Assembly (NCBI GenBank): GCA_964546145.1
Contig: CAZJIU010000059.1
Location: forward strand, 1-14,320
DNA from: CAZAKO01 sp964546145
Lineage (GTDB): Bacteria; Fidelibacterota; UBA2242
Reading direction: 5' to 3'
DNA: 14,320 nt
Positions within the stretch are counted from its first letter, which is position 1. Each line of letters starts with the position of its first letter. This document shows positions 8,001 to 14,320 of this stretch, one piece after another. A program made the position numbers and the translations under genes. The notes below the pieces were generated by a model, which was given only the letters and a program-made list of their open reading frames with translations, was not told the origin of the DNA and ran no database searches.

Positions 8001-9818
8001 CTTCATCCCAGATTTTATCGTACCATCGCCCAGCGACCAGTTATATTCGCTGATTTGACCGTCAGAATCAGAGGATTTGGTTGCATCAAAAATAACCAAC
8101 TCATCAGCAGCAACCACCGCGGGAAATTCCGCTACCGCTACCGGCGGGGCATTCACTGTTACCACCTCCTGCAAGTGCGATTCGGCATTAGCTAACTCCG
8201 AATCATCAGTCGCGGTTAGTTTAACCGTATATTTCCCTGGTTTTGTATATTGATGACTGGTCTCAATTCCAGAAGCTTGTGCACCGTCGCCAAAATCCCA
8301 CATATATTTTACAATTTCGCCATCGCTGTCAATGGAGCCCTGGGCATGCATTACAACCGATTCATTCACTGCAACTAAATTTTTTACAAGATTAAACTTT
8401 GCCTGGGGTGACTTGTTGATCCAGATACTGGCCGTAGATTTGGCTTTGGTACAAAGAGTCGTGCCATCGTCTTCAACGGTCAAAGTAACTTCATATGTTC
8501 CCGGACGGGTATATTTATATTCAATATTCTGCCCTTCTTTCTGGTTGCCATCACCCATATTCCAATGATAATTAAGAATTTTTCCGTCGTTATCAAATGA
8601 TTTGCTGCCGCTAAAGCTGACAGTTTGATACGGAGCCGCTTTTGGGGGATTTTCAATTACGGCTGTCGGCGGATCGTTAATTACAATAGTTTGCGTTAAG
8701 CGTGTAGTATTGGCAATAAAAATCGAATTATCTATGACTGACAATTTTACCAGGTGTTTACCGGATTTTTTAAAATCATGCGCAATGCGAATTCCTTCCT
8801 CAGTTGTATTATCTTCAAAAAACCATTTAAATAGCACTTCATCCCCATCACTATCGGCTGATTCGGTCGCATCCAGGATCATGGTATTGCACTCAGCTAG
8901 TGGAATAACTTTAAACTTGGCATCTGGCAGATGATTTATTGGAGCCAATAGCGGTGGATAATCCAGGAGAAGAATTTTGCCGTTCTTATCAGTAACCCAA
9001 AACTGAATATTATTTGTTATGGAATTACCTTCTATGATCAGAGCTCCTAAATGTCCCTGCTCCTCCTTTTGAATTGCAATCTTCTTAGTCAGAATACGCC
9101 CATCTTTTGATGGTGGGATTAGAATATTATTTCTGAAATTAGTTTCGAATTTGATGCGGTTTGGACTTAAATCAATATCTGCATCAAAATTATTAATTAT
9201 TAGCGTATCACATTTGTCCGGAATGAGAAAAGTTACCTGCGTGGCCGATTGCGGATTACTTGCCAGACGGACTGCCACCGAAGGTGAACTGACTTCCATG
9301 CCGGCAATTGGTTCGTTTCGTTTCTCATCAGTAGATATTGCCAATTGATATAAATTCCGTCCTTTACCTTTAATCCCATCTATTACGACCTGAAAAATCA
9401 TTTTGTCGGCTTGTTTGTAACCTTGCTGAGTGGTCAAAGTCCCAATTGTGCGCCAGCGATTATCATAATATTTGTCCGCTCCCAGGATTAAGCTAATCAG
9501 GGCTTTATTAACCTCGATTGTATCCTGTAAACTAAAAAGTTCGGGGTAGTAACCTTGCTGCCCAAAAATTAAATAACGGGTCTCGGATGTTCCGACCGGA
9601 TTATCATAAGTATCACCCAGATCGGCGTCAAAAATCCGAAAATAAATTTTACCCGGGTAGTCTGCCGGAATAGCAACGAAAAAGCTAGCCCGATTAAGAC
9701 TGTCACCTTTGTCAATTCCTGATTGAATTCCTGAAGTTACAATGAAATTTTGATCCAGAATTTGAGCCGTGATTACAACCGGGATTAGATATATCAGTAA
9801 TAACCTTAAAATTTTCAT
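5001..9818 (-). CDS. Giant secreted protein with about 15 tandem PKD domains
   Basis: With the ATG at 9818 this is a 1605-residue protein. It starts with a signal peptide (MKILRLLLIYLIPVVITAQ), so it is exported. Residues 20 to about 295 form a beta-rich region I do not recognise, including an acidic FRIFDADLGDTYDN. The rest is a continuous array of PKD-like (Ig-fold) domains of about 87 residues, each with W-D-F-G-D-G or a variant, then an H/Y-x-Y-x-x-P-G-x-Y-x-V-x-L-x-V-x-D tail, joined by VNxPPxA linkers. PKD arrays usually act as spacers or in adhesion and glycan contact outside the cell. No enzymatic domain, membrane anchor, LPxTG-type motif or type IX C-terminal sorting domain is visible; the protein ends right after the last PKD (KKRITLLKR). 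A longer start at 9848 overlaps the upstream stop but lacks a ribosome site. It is the last gene of the operon, 29 bases after the phosphatase gene, and is probably a surface or periplasmic partner of the signalling proteins. Confidence 0.93.
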   Translation of the reverse strand: MKILRLLLIYLIPVVITAQILDQNFIVTSGIQSGIDKGDSLNRASFFVAIPADYPGKIYFRIFDADLGDTYDNPVGTSETRYLIFGQQGYYPELFSLQDTIEVNKALISLILGADKYYDNRWRTIGTLTTQQGYKQADKMIFQVVIDGIKGKGRNLYQLAISTDEKRNEPIAGMEVSSPSVAVRLASNPQSATQVTFLIPDKCDTLIINNFDADIDLSPNRIKFETNFRNNILIPPSKDGRILTKKIAIQKEEQGHLGALIIEGNSITNNIQFWVTDKNGKILLLDYPPLLAPINHLPDAKFKVIPLAECNTMILDATESADSDGDEVLFKWFFEDNTTEEGIRIAHDFKKSGKHLVKLSVIDNSIFIANTTRLTQTIVINDPPTAVIENPPKAAPYQTVSFSGSKSFDNDGKILNYHWNMGDGNQKEGQNIEYKYTRPGTYEVTLTVEDDGTTLCTKAKSTASIWINKSPQAKFNLVKNLVAVNESVVMHAQGSIDSDGEIVKYMWDFGDGAQASGIETSHQYTKPGKYTVKLTATDDSELANAESHLQEVVTVNAPPVAVAEFPAVVAADELVIFDATKSSDSDGQISEYNWSLGDGTIKSGMKVSYQYVKPGTYPIQLKVIDNTPTANNSNTADYKIRVNSSPVPDAGGDRLVNESVVYFDGSRSRDSDDEIIEYSWNFGDNTSTKGVKVNHVYASPGTYLMTLTVKDASGTKSAIQSQTVQIIVNSPPVADAGRDQVVSIGEKVKFNGGFSNDSDGKIVTYKWDVAEGVTLEGKRVEYTYNKPGLYQVRLTVTDNDGGTDIHYTTIHVNNPPVALIAPIPRIAPGQSITFDGSMSYDVDGKIESAVWDFGDGSLAKKGLKTKYSYREPGRYSMTLTVNDNSNATNGITKSTQPIAVNYPPKAASGSDILTCDQTILFDGTNSSDADGDKLTYSWDFGDGTVASGMKLEHVYKMPGVYPVVLRVDDGQELSNSIQQTMIRVQVNSAPLAFAEVNRDTVCAGEPVIFDASKSFDMEKDLMRYLWDFGDGSTLEGINPIHSYKRGGNYKVRLTVSDATNLPCNTSISDLLIHAIDAPVADAGINQTVCANTVVQFDGSKSSGGDRLIKSYEWDFGDGERGGGVNPTHVYTKAGLYTVRLEIMVPEIGDCENTSESEITVKVISAPTAKFTMIEQGCIGEEIEYDASGSFAENSNIITYDWDFGDGSTGKGVKTKHAYLTEGRYPVKLSIKTDSNQGCNDAVANSVIMINAAPKAQIEVCASNEEPTDQRVYQNFINTMLNFNGNKSTDKDGFLKTYLWDFGDGAKAEGVFTKHQYKNTGSYKVRLYVEDNSNTYCDYSLDSITVNIIDYSEIAITGTEAAFIGEELEYKLETAKKITATNENTEWFFSDGTTMKGLAIKKTFDKAGKFQVQAKCANLWSLAREITIDALPEIQVPDSQTVDVGMSVKLIPAISNPFKVPVKYEWDMGDKTNIKGIQAEHIFTNPGDYKVTFRVWYKEIGYGRPKEYKVPIKVLAAPVVEIATSPEVLYVGGARDVVMFEAKVQPYERNLIFEWDFGDGATAVGKIVKHTYLQAADYTVKLTVYDATRVNAKKYSFKKRITLLKR
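5010..8938 (-). repeat. Array of 15 PKD-domain coding repeats, period about 262 bases
   Basis: The codons for the W-D-F-G-D-G core recur near 5150, 5420, 5655, 5915, 6210, 6475, 6737, 7000, 7260, 7515, 7775, 8033, 8293, 8558 and 8820, so the period is close to 262 bases. The DNA copies are diverged and I see no long identical stretch, which points to an old array rather than recent expansion. Counting from the N-terminus, repeat 1 (WFFEDN), repeat 6 (WDVAEG) and repeat 13 (WFFSDG) have altered cores. Confidence 0.85.
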
Positions 9819-9825
9819 ATTTGAA

Positions 9826-9830
9826 TCCTT
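9826..9830 (-). promoter_or_regulatory. Ribosome binding site deciding the PKD-protein start
   Basis: AAGGA on the minus strand lies seven bases before the ATG at 9816-9818, and the signal peptide begins at that codon. The alternative ATG at 9846-9848, which overlaps the phosphatase stop, has no such site and would put ten polar residues before the signal peptide. Confidence 0.75.
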
Positions 9831-9847
9831 ATATGATCCTCTGCTCA

Positions 9848-11728
9848 TTAGCTATTCTTGGATTTTCCAATATCCATTACGACCATTGTTAAATCATCAT
9901 CAAAGGTTTTTTTATCCCCACCAATCCATTCAAGCAATTGATTTACTACCGTATCAATAAAAGCTTCCGGTTCCTGTTTCTCATACTTACTGATCAGGTT
10001 AATCAGATTTTCCTCATTAAAAAGTTCGCCATCGGGATTGGCAGCTTCAATGATGCCATCGGTATACATTACGATCCGGTCGCCATTTTTTAGTTTAGTT
10101 TCCTCTATCGGACATTCAATATCGGGCATAAAACCGATAATCATCCCTTTGGGTTTGAGCTTAAGCATTTTCTGTTCTTCCCGACGCCAGATGAGCAACG
10201 GACAGTGACCTGCATCGGCAATAATCAATTTACGTTTATTCAGATCGAGATAGATGTAACTGGCAGTCAAGAATTGATCTTCCATCTTACCCGATAGCAA
10301 GGTGTTCATTTCATTCAGAACTCTTGAAGCATCGTTGCCGTGTACACTCTGCTGCGAAAAGGCCACCTTGACCATCGTACTGATCATCGCCGCCGGAATC
10401 CCATGGCCGGAAACATCCGCCACCAGGACCCCGACTGATTGGTTGTCAATGACATGAAAATCATAAAAATCACCCGCAACTCCCTCCATTGGAATATACC
10501 GGGCACCGAAGCCTAAATCTTTTAAATCGGGTGAACCAACTGGCAAAATTGACTGCTGAATACGACTGGCAATTTTAACTTCTGCCTGAATTGCAGATAA
10601 CTCCTCACGAACCCTAACTGACTCTTTCAAGCTAATTGCCATTTCTTGCAGCGAGCTGCCTAATTGACCAAGTTCGTCCCGGGTTTTGGTTTTAACAGTG
10701 ATATCAAATTCTCCACCTCCAATTTTTTTAGCGATATTCGTCATGTAGCGAATTGCGCTTGAAAACGACCGGGCAAATAATATTGAAAAAGCCACGCAAA
10801 GGAGAATTGCAATACCAATCCATTTGATAATATCCCGCTTCGCCTGATCAACCATGGCATAAGCCTGGCTGTATTTATCAACTACAACCACACCCCAGGA
10901 AAGATATTGTGACAGCGCAAAATTGCCCAGATAGCGCTCTCCTTTATAATTGAATTGTTCAAGCTGGAAAATGCAGGTTTCCCCTTCTAATCCGCCCTTA
11001 ACTTTTTCCATTATGGGATAAGGCAAACTATCGCCAGAGGCAAATTTTGCATTTTTATTGCTGAAGATCACGGTACCATCTTTATTGACAATATATAATT
11101 CGCGCACTCCAATGCTGATCTCAGTAGATATAAATTCCAAAATGGAGTTCAAATCGAATACCCCTCTAAGCATTGCCGACCTACCATCATCCCAGTTGAT
11201 CGGAAATTCGATCGGGAGAAATAATTTCTGACTGTTAGTAAAAAATATCGGTGCCTTCACACAACTAGTTAAATCACCGGTAGATTTTGTACCTGAAAAT
11301 TGAAACAATTCGGTAATATTATCAGGATCCTTGCTGTATAAATTGGTAATAACCTCATTTTTCATAAAGAAGAAAGGCTGATCCATATCGGCCATTTTTA
11401 ACGCAAGTAAAATGCTTTCATTCATCTGGTGGAGTTTTGCATCTATAAGTGCATTACGAACTTCATCAGTCATCCAGATATCTTTGCCGAGATAATTACT
11501 AAGGGTCATAATATTGGTCACCCAGTTGCTGATAAATACCTCATCAATTGTCCGCCGTAGCTGGTCAATAATTAGATAATATTCCTCATTGAGGACGCTC
11601 TTTAATTCCTCCTCGGCTTTTTTCATGGTATAATATTCCGCAATGATTAGCGGAACCATGGTCACAATCAAAAACGCCAGTAGGAATTTCTTTAGTAATG
11701 ATGGTTTGAATAATTTCTTAATCGTCAA
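9848..11728 (-). CDS. Membrane PP2C-type (SpoIIE/RsbU family) serine/threonine phosphatase with Cache-like sensor and HAMP
   Basis: This 626-residue inner-membrane protein has a first membrane helix at about 13-31. A Cache-like extracytoplasmic sensor follows at about 35-295 (LYIVNKDGTVIFSNKN at 211-226, WGVVVVDKYSQAY near 278-290). A second helix lies at 302-320, then HAMP at about 320-373, a helical connector (EVKIASRIQQSILP at 383-396) and a SpoIIE phosphatase domain at about 405-622. The metal-binding acidic residues of the PP2C fold are present: D420 in VAGDFYDF, D438 in ADVSGHG, D557 in YTDGIIEA and D611/D612 in FDDDLTMVV, so it should be active. Such enzymes typically dephosphorylate an anti-anti-sigma (STAS) protein in partner switching; none is encoded in this window. 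The gene starts 49 bases after the LysM-FecR gene and ends 29 bases before the PKD gene, so all three are very likely one transcript. The start is TTG behind AGGAGGGGG; the first ATG would fall inside the first membrane helix. Confidence 0.93.
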   Translation of the reverse strand: MTIKKLFKPSLLKKFLLAFLIVTMVPLIIAEYYTMKKAEEELKSVLNEEYYLIIDQLRRTIDEVFISNWVTNIMTLSNYLGKDIWMTDEVRNALIDAKLHQMNESILLALKMADMDQPFFFMKNEVITNLYSKDPDNITELFQFSGTKSTGDLTSCVKAPIFFTNSQKLFLPIEFPINWDDGRSAMLRGVFDLNSILEFISTEISIGVRELYIVNKDGTVIFSNKNAKFASGDSLPYPIMEKVKGGLEGETCIFQLEQFNYKGERYLGNFALSQYLSWGVVVVDKYSQAYAMVDQAKRDIIKWIGIAILLCVAFSILFARSFSSAIRYMTNIAKKIGGGEFDITVKTKTRDELGQLGSSLQEMAISLKESVRVREELSAIQAEVKIASRIQQSILPVGSPDLKDLGFGARYIPMEGVAGDFYDFHVIDNQSVGVLVADVSGHGIPAAMISTMVKVAFSQQSVHGNDASRVLNEMNTLLSGKMEDQFLTASYIYLDLNKRKLIIADAGHCPLLIWRREEQKMLKLKPKGMIIGFMPDIECPIEETKLKNGDRIVMYTDGIIEAANPDGELFNEENLINLISKYEKQEPEAFIDTVVNQLLEWIGGDKKTFDDDLTMVVMDIGKSKNS

Positions 11729-11737
11729 AAGAATTAT

Positions 11738-11746
11738 CCCCCTCCT
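11738..11746 (-). promoter_or_regulatory. Strong ribosome binding site for the TTG start of the phosphatase gene
   Basis: AGGAGGGGG on the minus strand ends nine bases before the TTG at 11726-11728. No in-frame ATG or GTG exists between this site and the first membrane helix, so TTG is the best start. Confidence 0.75.
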
Positions 11747-11777
11747 TTTTCCAATTGATTCTTACCCTTAAACTTTT

Positions 11778-14060
11778 TTACGGATAGTCAGCCTGATTAC
11801 CAAGATAATCCTGGATAACCAGTTCTTGTACAGTCAATTTTCCCTGAATTCCCGGTGGAATAATAAGAGTGCCGAGATATATTCCACCTGAGCCCAGACT
11901 CAGCATACCGGAAAAATTCTGTCCCCCAGTAGTTAGGCCGACACTAAATTTTCCATTTCGCGATAGACCAACACCACTATCTTTGGCCTGAATTTTTAAC
12001 TGAACCAACTCGCCGCCTTTGACCTGTTCAGGCAGTAACGAAACCGTTACAATCTTTGGTTTCTGGGTATCGCGGACAATTTCGATCTCCGTCAGGTTCT
12101 GATTGCCAGCCAAATCTTCCGCCATTAATTCAATGATATTTTCTCCCTCTTGAAGTTTTTCAACATGTTTGAATTGATTTTGTTCGACTGAGATTTTTTC
12201 TTTATTGATCGAAATAGTACAGGGCTCGTCAGTCTTTCCCGCTATCTCCATCGAGGCTTCCTTAGTAAAGGAAGGAATATCTTCAAGTGACAGATCCGGT
12301 GGTTGTTGATCCAGAGTTATGGTTAGTGTAGACGATTGAGTCTGCCCTTTTTGAGATTTGGCATTGATAATAATGTGATTCTCGCCTTGCTGCAAAGTAA
12401 CGATATGATTGAATTTATAATCCACCAGTTGGACTAATTGTCCATTGATGCGAATTTCAGTACCGGGTTTCGTCGAACCACTAACCGCAAATTCGGTTGT
12501 ATTGACCGACATAGCTGGTTTGCTGTCCAGATAGATTAATTGGTCATCGGCGTTATAGTAAACCGTGCGGACTACCTCAGTTGAATTGCCCGCCGGATCA
12601 ACTGCCTGAATAGTGAGGATGTTTTTCCCCGGTTTTAATTTGAATTCCTGGTTAAACTTTCCATCAGTCCCTATCGAAATCGTATCACTGTTAACCATCA
12701 GGTTAGCTTCAATTTCTACAACTCCGCTGAGTACAATATTATCTTGATAGGTACTCTCATTTTCACCAGGGGATTCGACCAGTAAATAAGGCGGCGTTAC
12801 GTCTCTTCCAAGATAGAATTCGACCGGACTGGTAAAAGGACCGGTAAAATTCTCTTTATCAATCGAGGCAATCCGCAGATAAAACACGCCGGTTTCATCG
12901 GATTTCCATTGATAAGTCGTGCGTTCATCGGTTCTCTCATCCAGAAGCACCTCAGAAAATATCCGTTTTGTGGAAATCTGAATGCGATATCCTTTTGCAG
13001 CGGGGATTTTATTCCATTTGATTTCCGCCAAATCAGAAAATATTTTTGTCTTAGGCTCGGGTACAATAATGACCGGCGCATCCAGTAATTTTCGCGCCTC
13101 TTTGGGTTTTTCTCCCGGAGCGATACTGGTTCCCTCATTCTTTTTCAATGTCACTGAACTGCCCGCCGCCTGAACATCTATTTCACCATCATAGTTCGCA
13201 AACTTTGCCACATTATTTTCATCTCTGGATGTGCGAAAGTTGCGCGAACGGATATCGGTTTGAACTCCAGGAACAGAGACGTTGACATCATTCTTTTTAT
13301 TTTGACTCGTTAAATAGGCCAGGACATCGCCCTGCAGAACGACCACACTCGATTTACTAGTGTTTTTAATCAGGTCCTGTTTCATTGCTTCGATCACTGC
13401 TAATGAATTTTGGCTGAGATTCAATCGGCTACCATCGATAAAAGAGATTTCGCCTGAGGAACTGGTCAGTGTTCGAACATGTTCCTTTTCAATTAGATCC
13501 TGATTTTGATTTGTATCAAACCAAACTGATTGGTCTTGCTTGCGTGACTGAACCTTACCTTTCTTCTCTGAAAGAATAGCTGAGATTGATTTAATTCTTT
13601 TTTCTTTTGTCTGCTGAATTGCATTCTTGATGTAATTTTGAGCCTCCTGGGCTTTTGCATAAGCAAGGTCTAATTTGCCTTTTTTCTTTAATTCTATCGC
13701 TTCCTTTTGACTTCCGATAGCCGATTCTAATTGCTCCTTTGCCAGGATTCCCGCACCTTCATTATTCGCCTGAATAATTAATTCTTGCACTGAATCCAAT
13801 GTTTTATTGACCTTGCGGTAAAGTCCTATTGGAATTTTCAGTTGGGTACCAATATTTACTTCACTAATGGATTGAAAACCGTTGTAAAATAAAATTACCT
13901 CCCAATCATTAGGTTCACCAAAATATTTAACAGCCAGTGAACGCAGGGTCTCATCACTAGTCAGGGTAACAGTAATAACTTCATCCTGAGCAGATCCGAT
14001 TATAACGGATAGCATCAAAAAAATGACGAACAATAAAAAAAGTAAATACGGTTTATTCAT
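11778..14060 (-). CDS. Secreted LysM - coiled-coil - FecR - Ig-like domain protein
   Basis: This 760-residue protein begins with a signal peptide at about 1-24. Residues 28-78 form a LysM domain (SDETLRSLAVKYFGEPNDW, then NIGTQLKIP), which binds peptidoglycan-type glycans. A charged helical region at about 84-165 (LESAIGSQKEAIELKKKGK) probably forms a coiled coil. A FecR-type domain lies at about 185-315 (SGEISFIDGSRLNLSQNS, VVVLQGDVLAYL, DVNVSVPGVQTDIRS). It is followed by a fibronectin-III-like domain at about 325-418 and three similar Ig-like units at about 422-505, 508-585 and 587-665 (pattern: GENxIxIxAxDxAGN), then a C-terminal beta domain. Classical FecR is an inner-membrane sigma-factor regulator, but here no membrane helix follows the signal peptide, so a periplasmic, wall-bound structural or sensing role is more likely. 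It is the first gene of the operon; the ATG has only a weak AGAGAT-type site. No sigma factor is encoded nearby. Confidence 0.9.
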   Translation of the reverse strand: MNKPYLLFLLFVIFLMLSVIIGSAQDEVITVTLTSDETLRSLAVKYFGEPNDWEVILFYNGFQSISEVNIGTQLKIPIGLYRKVNKTLDSVQELIIQANNEGAGILAKEQLESAIGSQKEAIELKKKGKLDLAYAKAQEAQNYIKNAIQQTKEKRIKSISAILSEKKGKVQSRKQDQSVWFDTNQNQDLIEKEHVRTLTSSSGEISFIDGSRLNLSQNSLAVIEAMKQDLIKNTSKSSVVVLQGDVLAYLTSQNKKNDVNVSVPGVQTDIRSRNFRTSRDENNVAKFANYDGEIDVQAAGSSVTLKKNEGTSIAPGEKPKEARKLLDAPVIIVPEPKTKIFSDLAEIKWNKIPAAKGYRIQISTKRIFSEVLLDERTDERTTYQWKSDETGVFYLRIASIDKENFTGPFTSPVEFYLGRDVTPPYLLVESPGENESTYQDNIVLSGVVEIEANLMVNSDTISIGTDGKFNQEFKLKPGKNILTIQAVDPAGNSTEVVRTVYYNADDQLIYLDSKPAMSVNTTEFAVSGSTKPGTEIRINGQLVQLVDYKFNHIVTLQQGENHIIINAKSQKGQTQSSTLTITLDQQPPDLSLEDIPSFTKEASMEIAGKTDEPCTISINKEKISVEQNQFKHVEKLQEGENIIELMAEDLAGNQNLTEIEIVRDTQKPKIVTVSLLPEQVKGGELVQLKIQAKDSGVGLSRNGKFSVGLTTGGQNFSGMLSLGSGGIYLGTLIIPPGIQGKLTVQELVIQDYLGNQADYP

Positions 14061-14167
14061 TCTATCTCTGATTTTTTAAGGATTTGCCATTTTTCAAAAA
14101 TTTTCCCTGAATTTTTTAATATGGGAATAATGACCTGGTTTTATTTCACAATTTAAAATGTTGTCTC

Positions 14168-14187
14168 AAATATATATGTATATATTT
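14168..14187. repeat. Perfect AT inverted repeat upstream of the operon
   Basis: AAATATATATGTATATATTT has nine-base perfect arms (AAATATATA/TATATATTT) around a TG centre. It lies about 110 bases upstream of the first gene and overlaps a candidate -10 region. It could be an operator; A/T-only palindromes are also common by chance in such DNA. Confidence 0.5.
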
Positions 14188-14198
14188 CATACAATCAA
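14169..14198 (-). promoter_or_regulatory. Candidate sigma-70-like promoter of the LysM-FecR / phosphatase / PKD operon
   Basis: On the minus strand TTGATT (14193-14198) is followed after 16 or 18 bases by TATATA (14171-14176) or TATATT (14169-14174). This would give a 5' leader of roughly 100 bases. The DNA is very A/T-rich, so -10-like hexamers are easy to find and the call is tentative. The rest of 14061-14239 shows no gene or clear hairpin. Confidence 0.35.
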
Positions 14199-14239
14199 GC
14201 ATTTTATAAAATTTACTCTTTTTAAATATTAGCAAAATC

Positions 14240-14320
14240 TCAAATTTTAATAAAGTCTTCTGAGGTTTTTAAAGCTGTTCGACAAAATATTTCGAATTCA
14301 ACTTTTCTCCGGTAGCCCGA
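14240..14320 (-). CDS. Possible 3' end of an upstream gene, cut by the window edge
   Basis: On the minus strand one frame is open from the edge to a TGA at 14240-14242 (26 codons, ending ...ALKTSEDFIKI). A second is open to a TAA at 14269-14271 (ending ...EKLNSKYFVEQL). Either could be a real C-terminus; the third frame is closed. Base composition becomes less A/T-rich toward the edge, which favours coding sequence there. The piece is too short to recognise a family or to choose the frame. Confidence 0.3.
   Translation of the reverse strand, partial: SGYRRKVEFEIFCRTALKTSEDFIKI

Noticed and set aside
5379..8934. Several plus-strand open frames of 74-182 codons opposite the PKD array
   Set aside because: They mirror the repeated codon pattern of the PKD domains, have no recognisable domains, and the opposite strand is clearly coding.
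5010..8938. Regular ~262-base periodicity considered as a CRISPR or tandem DNA repeat
   Set aside because: The period comes from diverged protein domains in one open frame; there are no short identical direct repeats with spacers.
9819..9848. Longer start for the PKD protein at 9848, overlapping the phosphatase stop (TAATG)
   Set aside because: It has no ribosome site and would place ten polar residues before the signal peptide; the ATG at 9818 with AAGGA is better.

Overview
The window looks like chromosomal DNA of a Gram-negative bacterium of the Fibrobacteres-Chlorobi-Bacteroidetes (FCB) breadth, possibly a Calditrichota-, Ignavibacteria- or Marinimicrobia-like lineage. The grounds are an outer-membrane TonB-dependent receptor with an N-terminal carboxypeptidase-regulatory-like domain, a very long PKD-repeat exoprotein, a secreted LysM-FecR protein, moderate to low G+C, and A/T-rich leaders. 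The exact phylum cannot be fixed from this sequence. Every gene I can support lies on the minus strand, so the window reads from right to left.

Right part (about 14060 down to 4943): a tight three-gene operon. It encodes (i) a secreted LysM / coiled-coil / FecR / Ig-like protein, (ii) a membrane PP2C-type (SpoIIE/RsbU) serine/threonine phosphatase with a Cache-like extracytoplasmic sensor and HAMP domain, and (iii) a secreted protein of about 1605 residues that is mostly a tandem array of 15 PKD-like domains. A strong intrinsic terminator closes the operon. A plausible promoter overlapping a perfect 9-bp-arm AT palindrome lies upstream, and the last ~80 bases may hold the 3' end of another gene. 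The domain set suggests an envelope or cell-surface sensing module whose output is a cytoplasmic phosphatase. That link is inference.

Middle part (4821 down to 1706): a small two-helix membrane protein with a His-rich extracytoplasmic loop, then a TonB-dependent receptor with a Cys-x-x-Cys in its plug. Together they look like a transition-metal (possibly zinc) uptake pair. Near-palindromic GTTATTAAYAA motifs lie upstream of each gene and could be shared operators.

Left part (1508 down to the edge): the N-terminal 502 residues of a large type IIG-like restriction-modification protein (PD-ExK nuclease plus N6-adenine methyltransferase), cut by the window edge.

No tRNA, rRNA, CRISPR array, insertion sequence or plus-strand gene could be supported.
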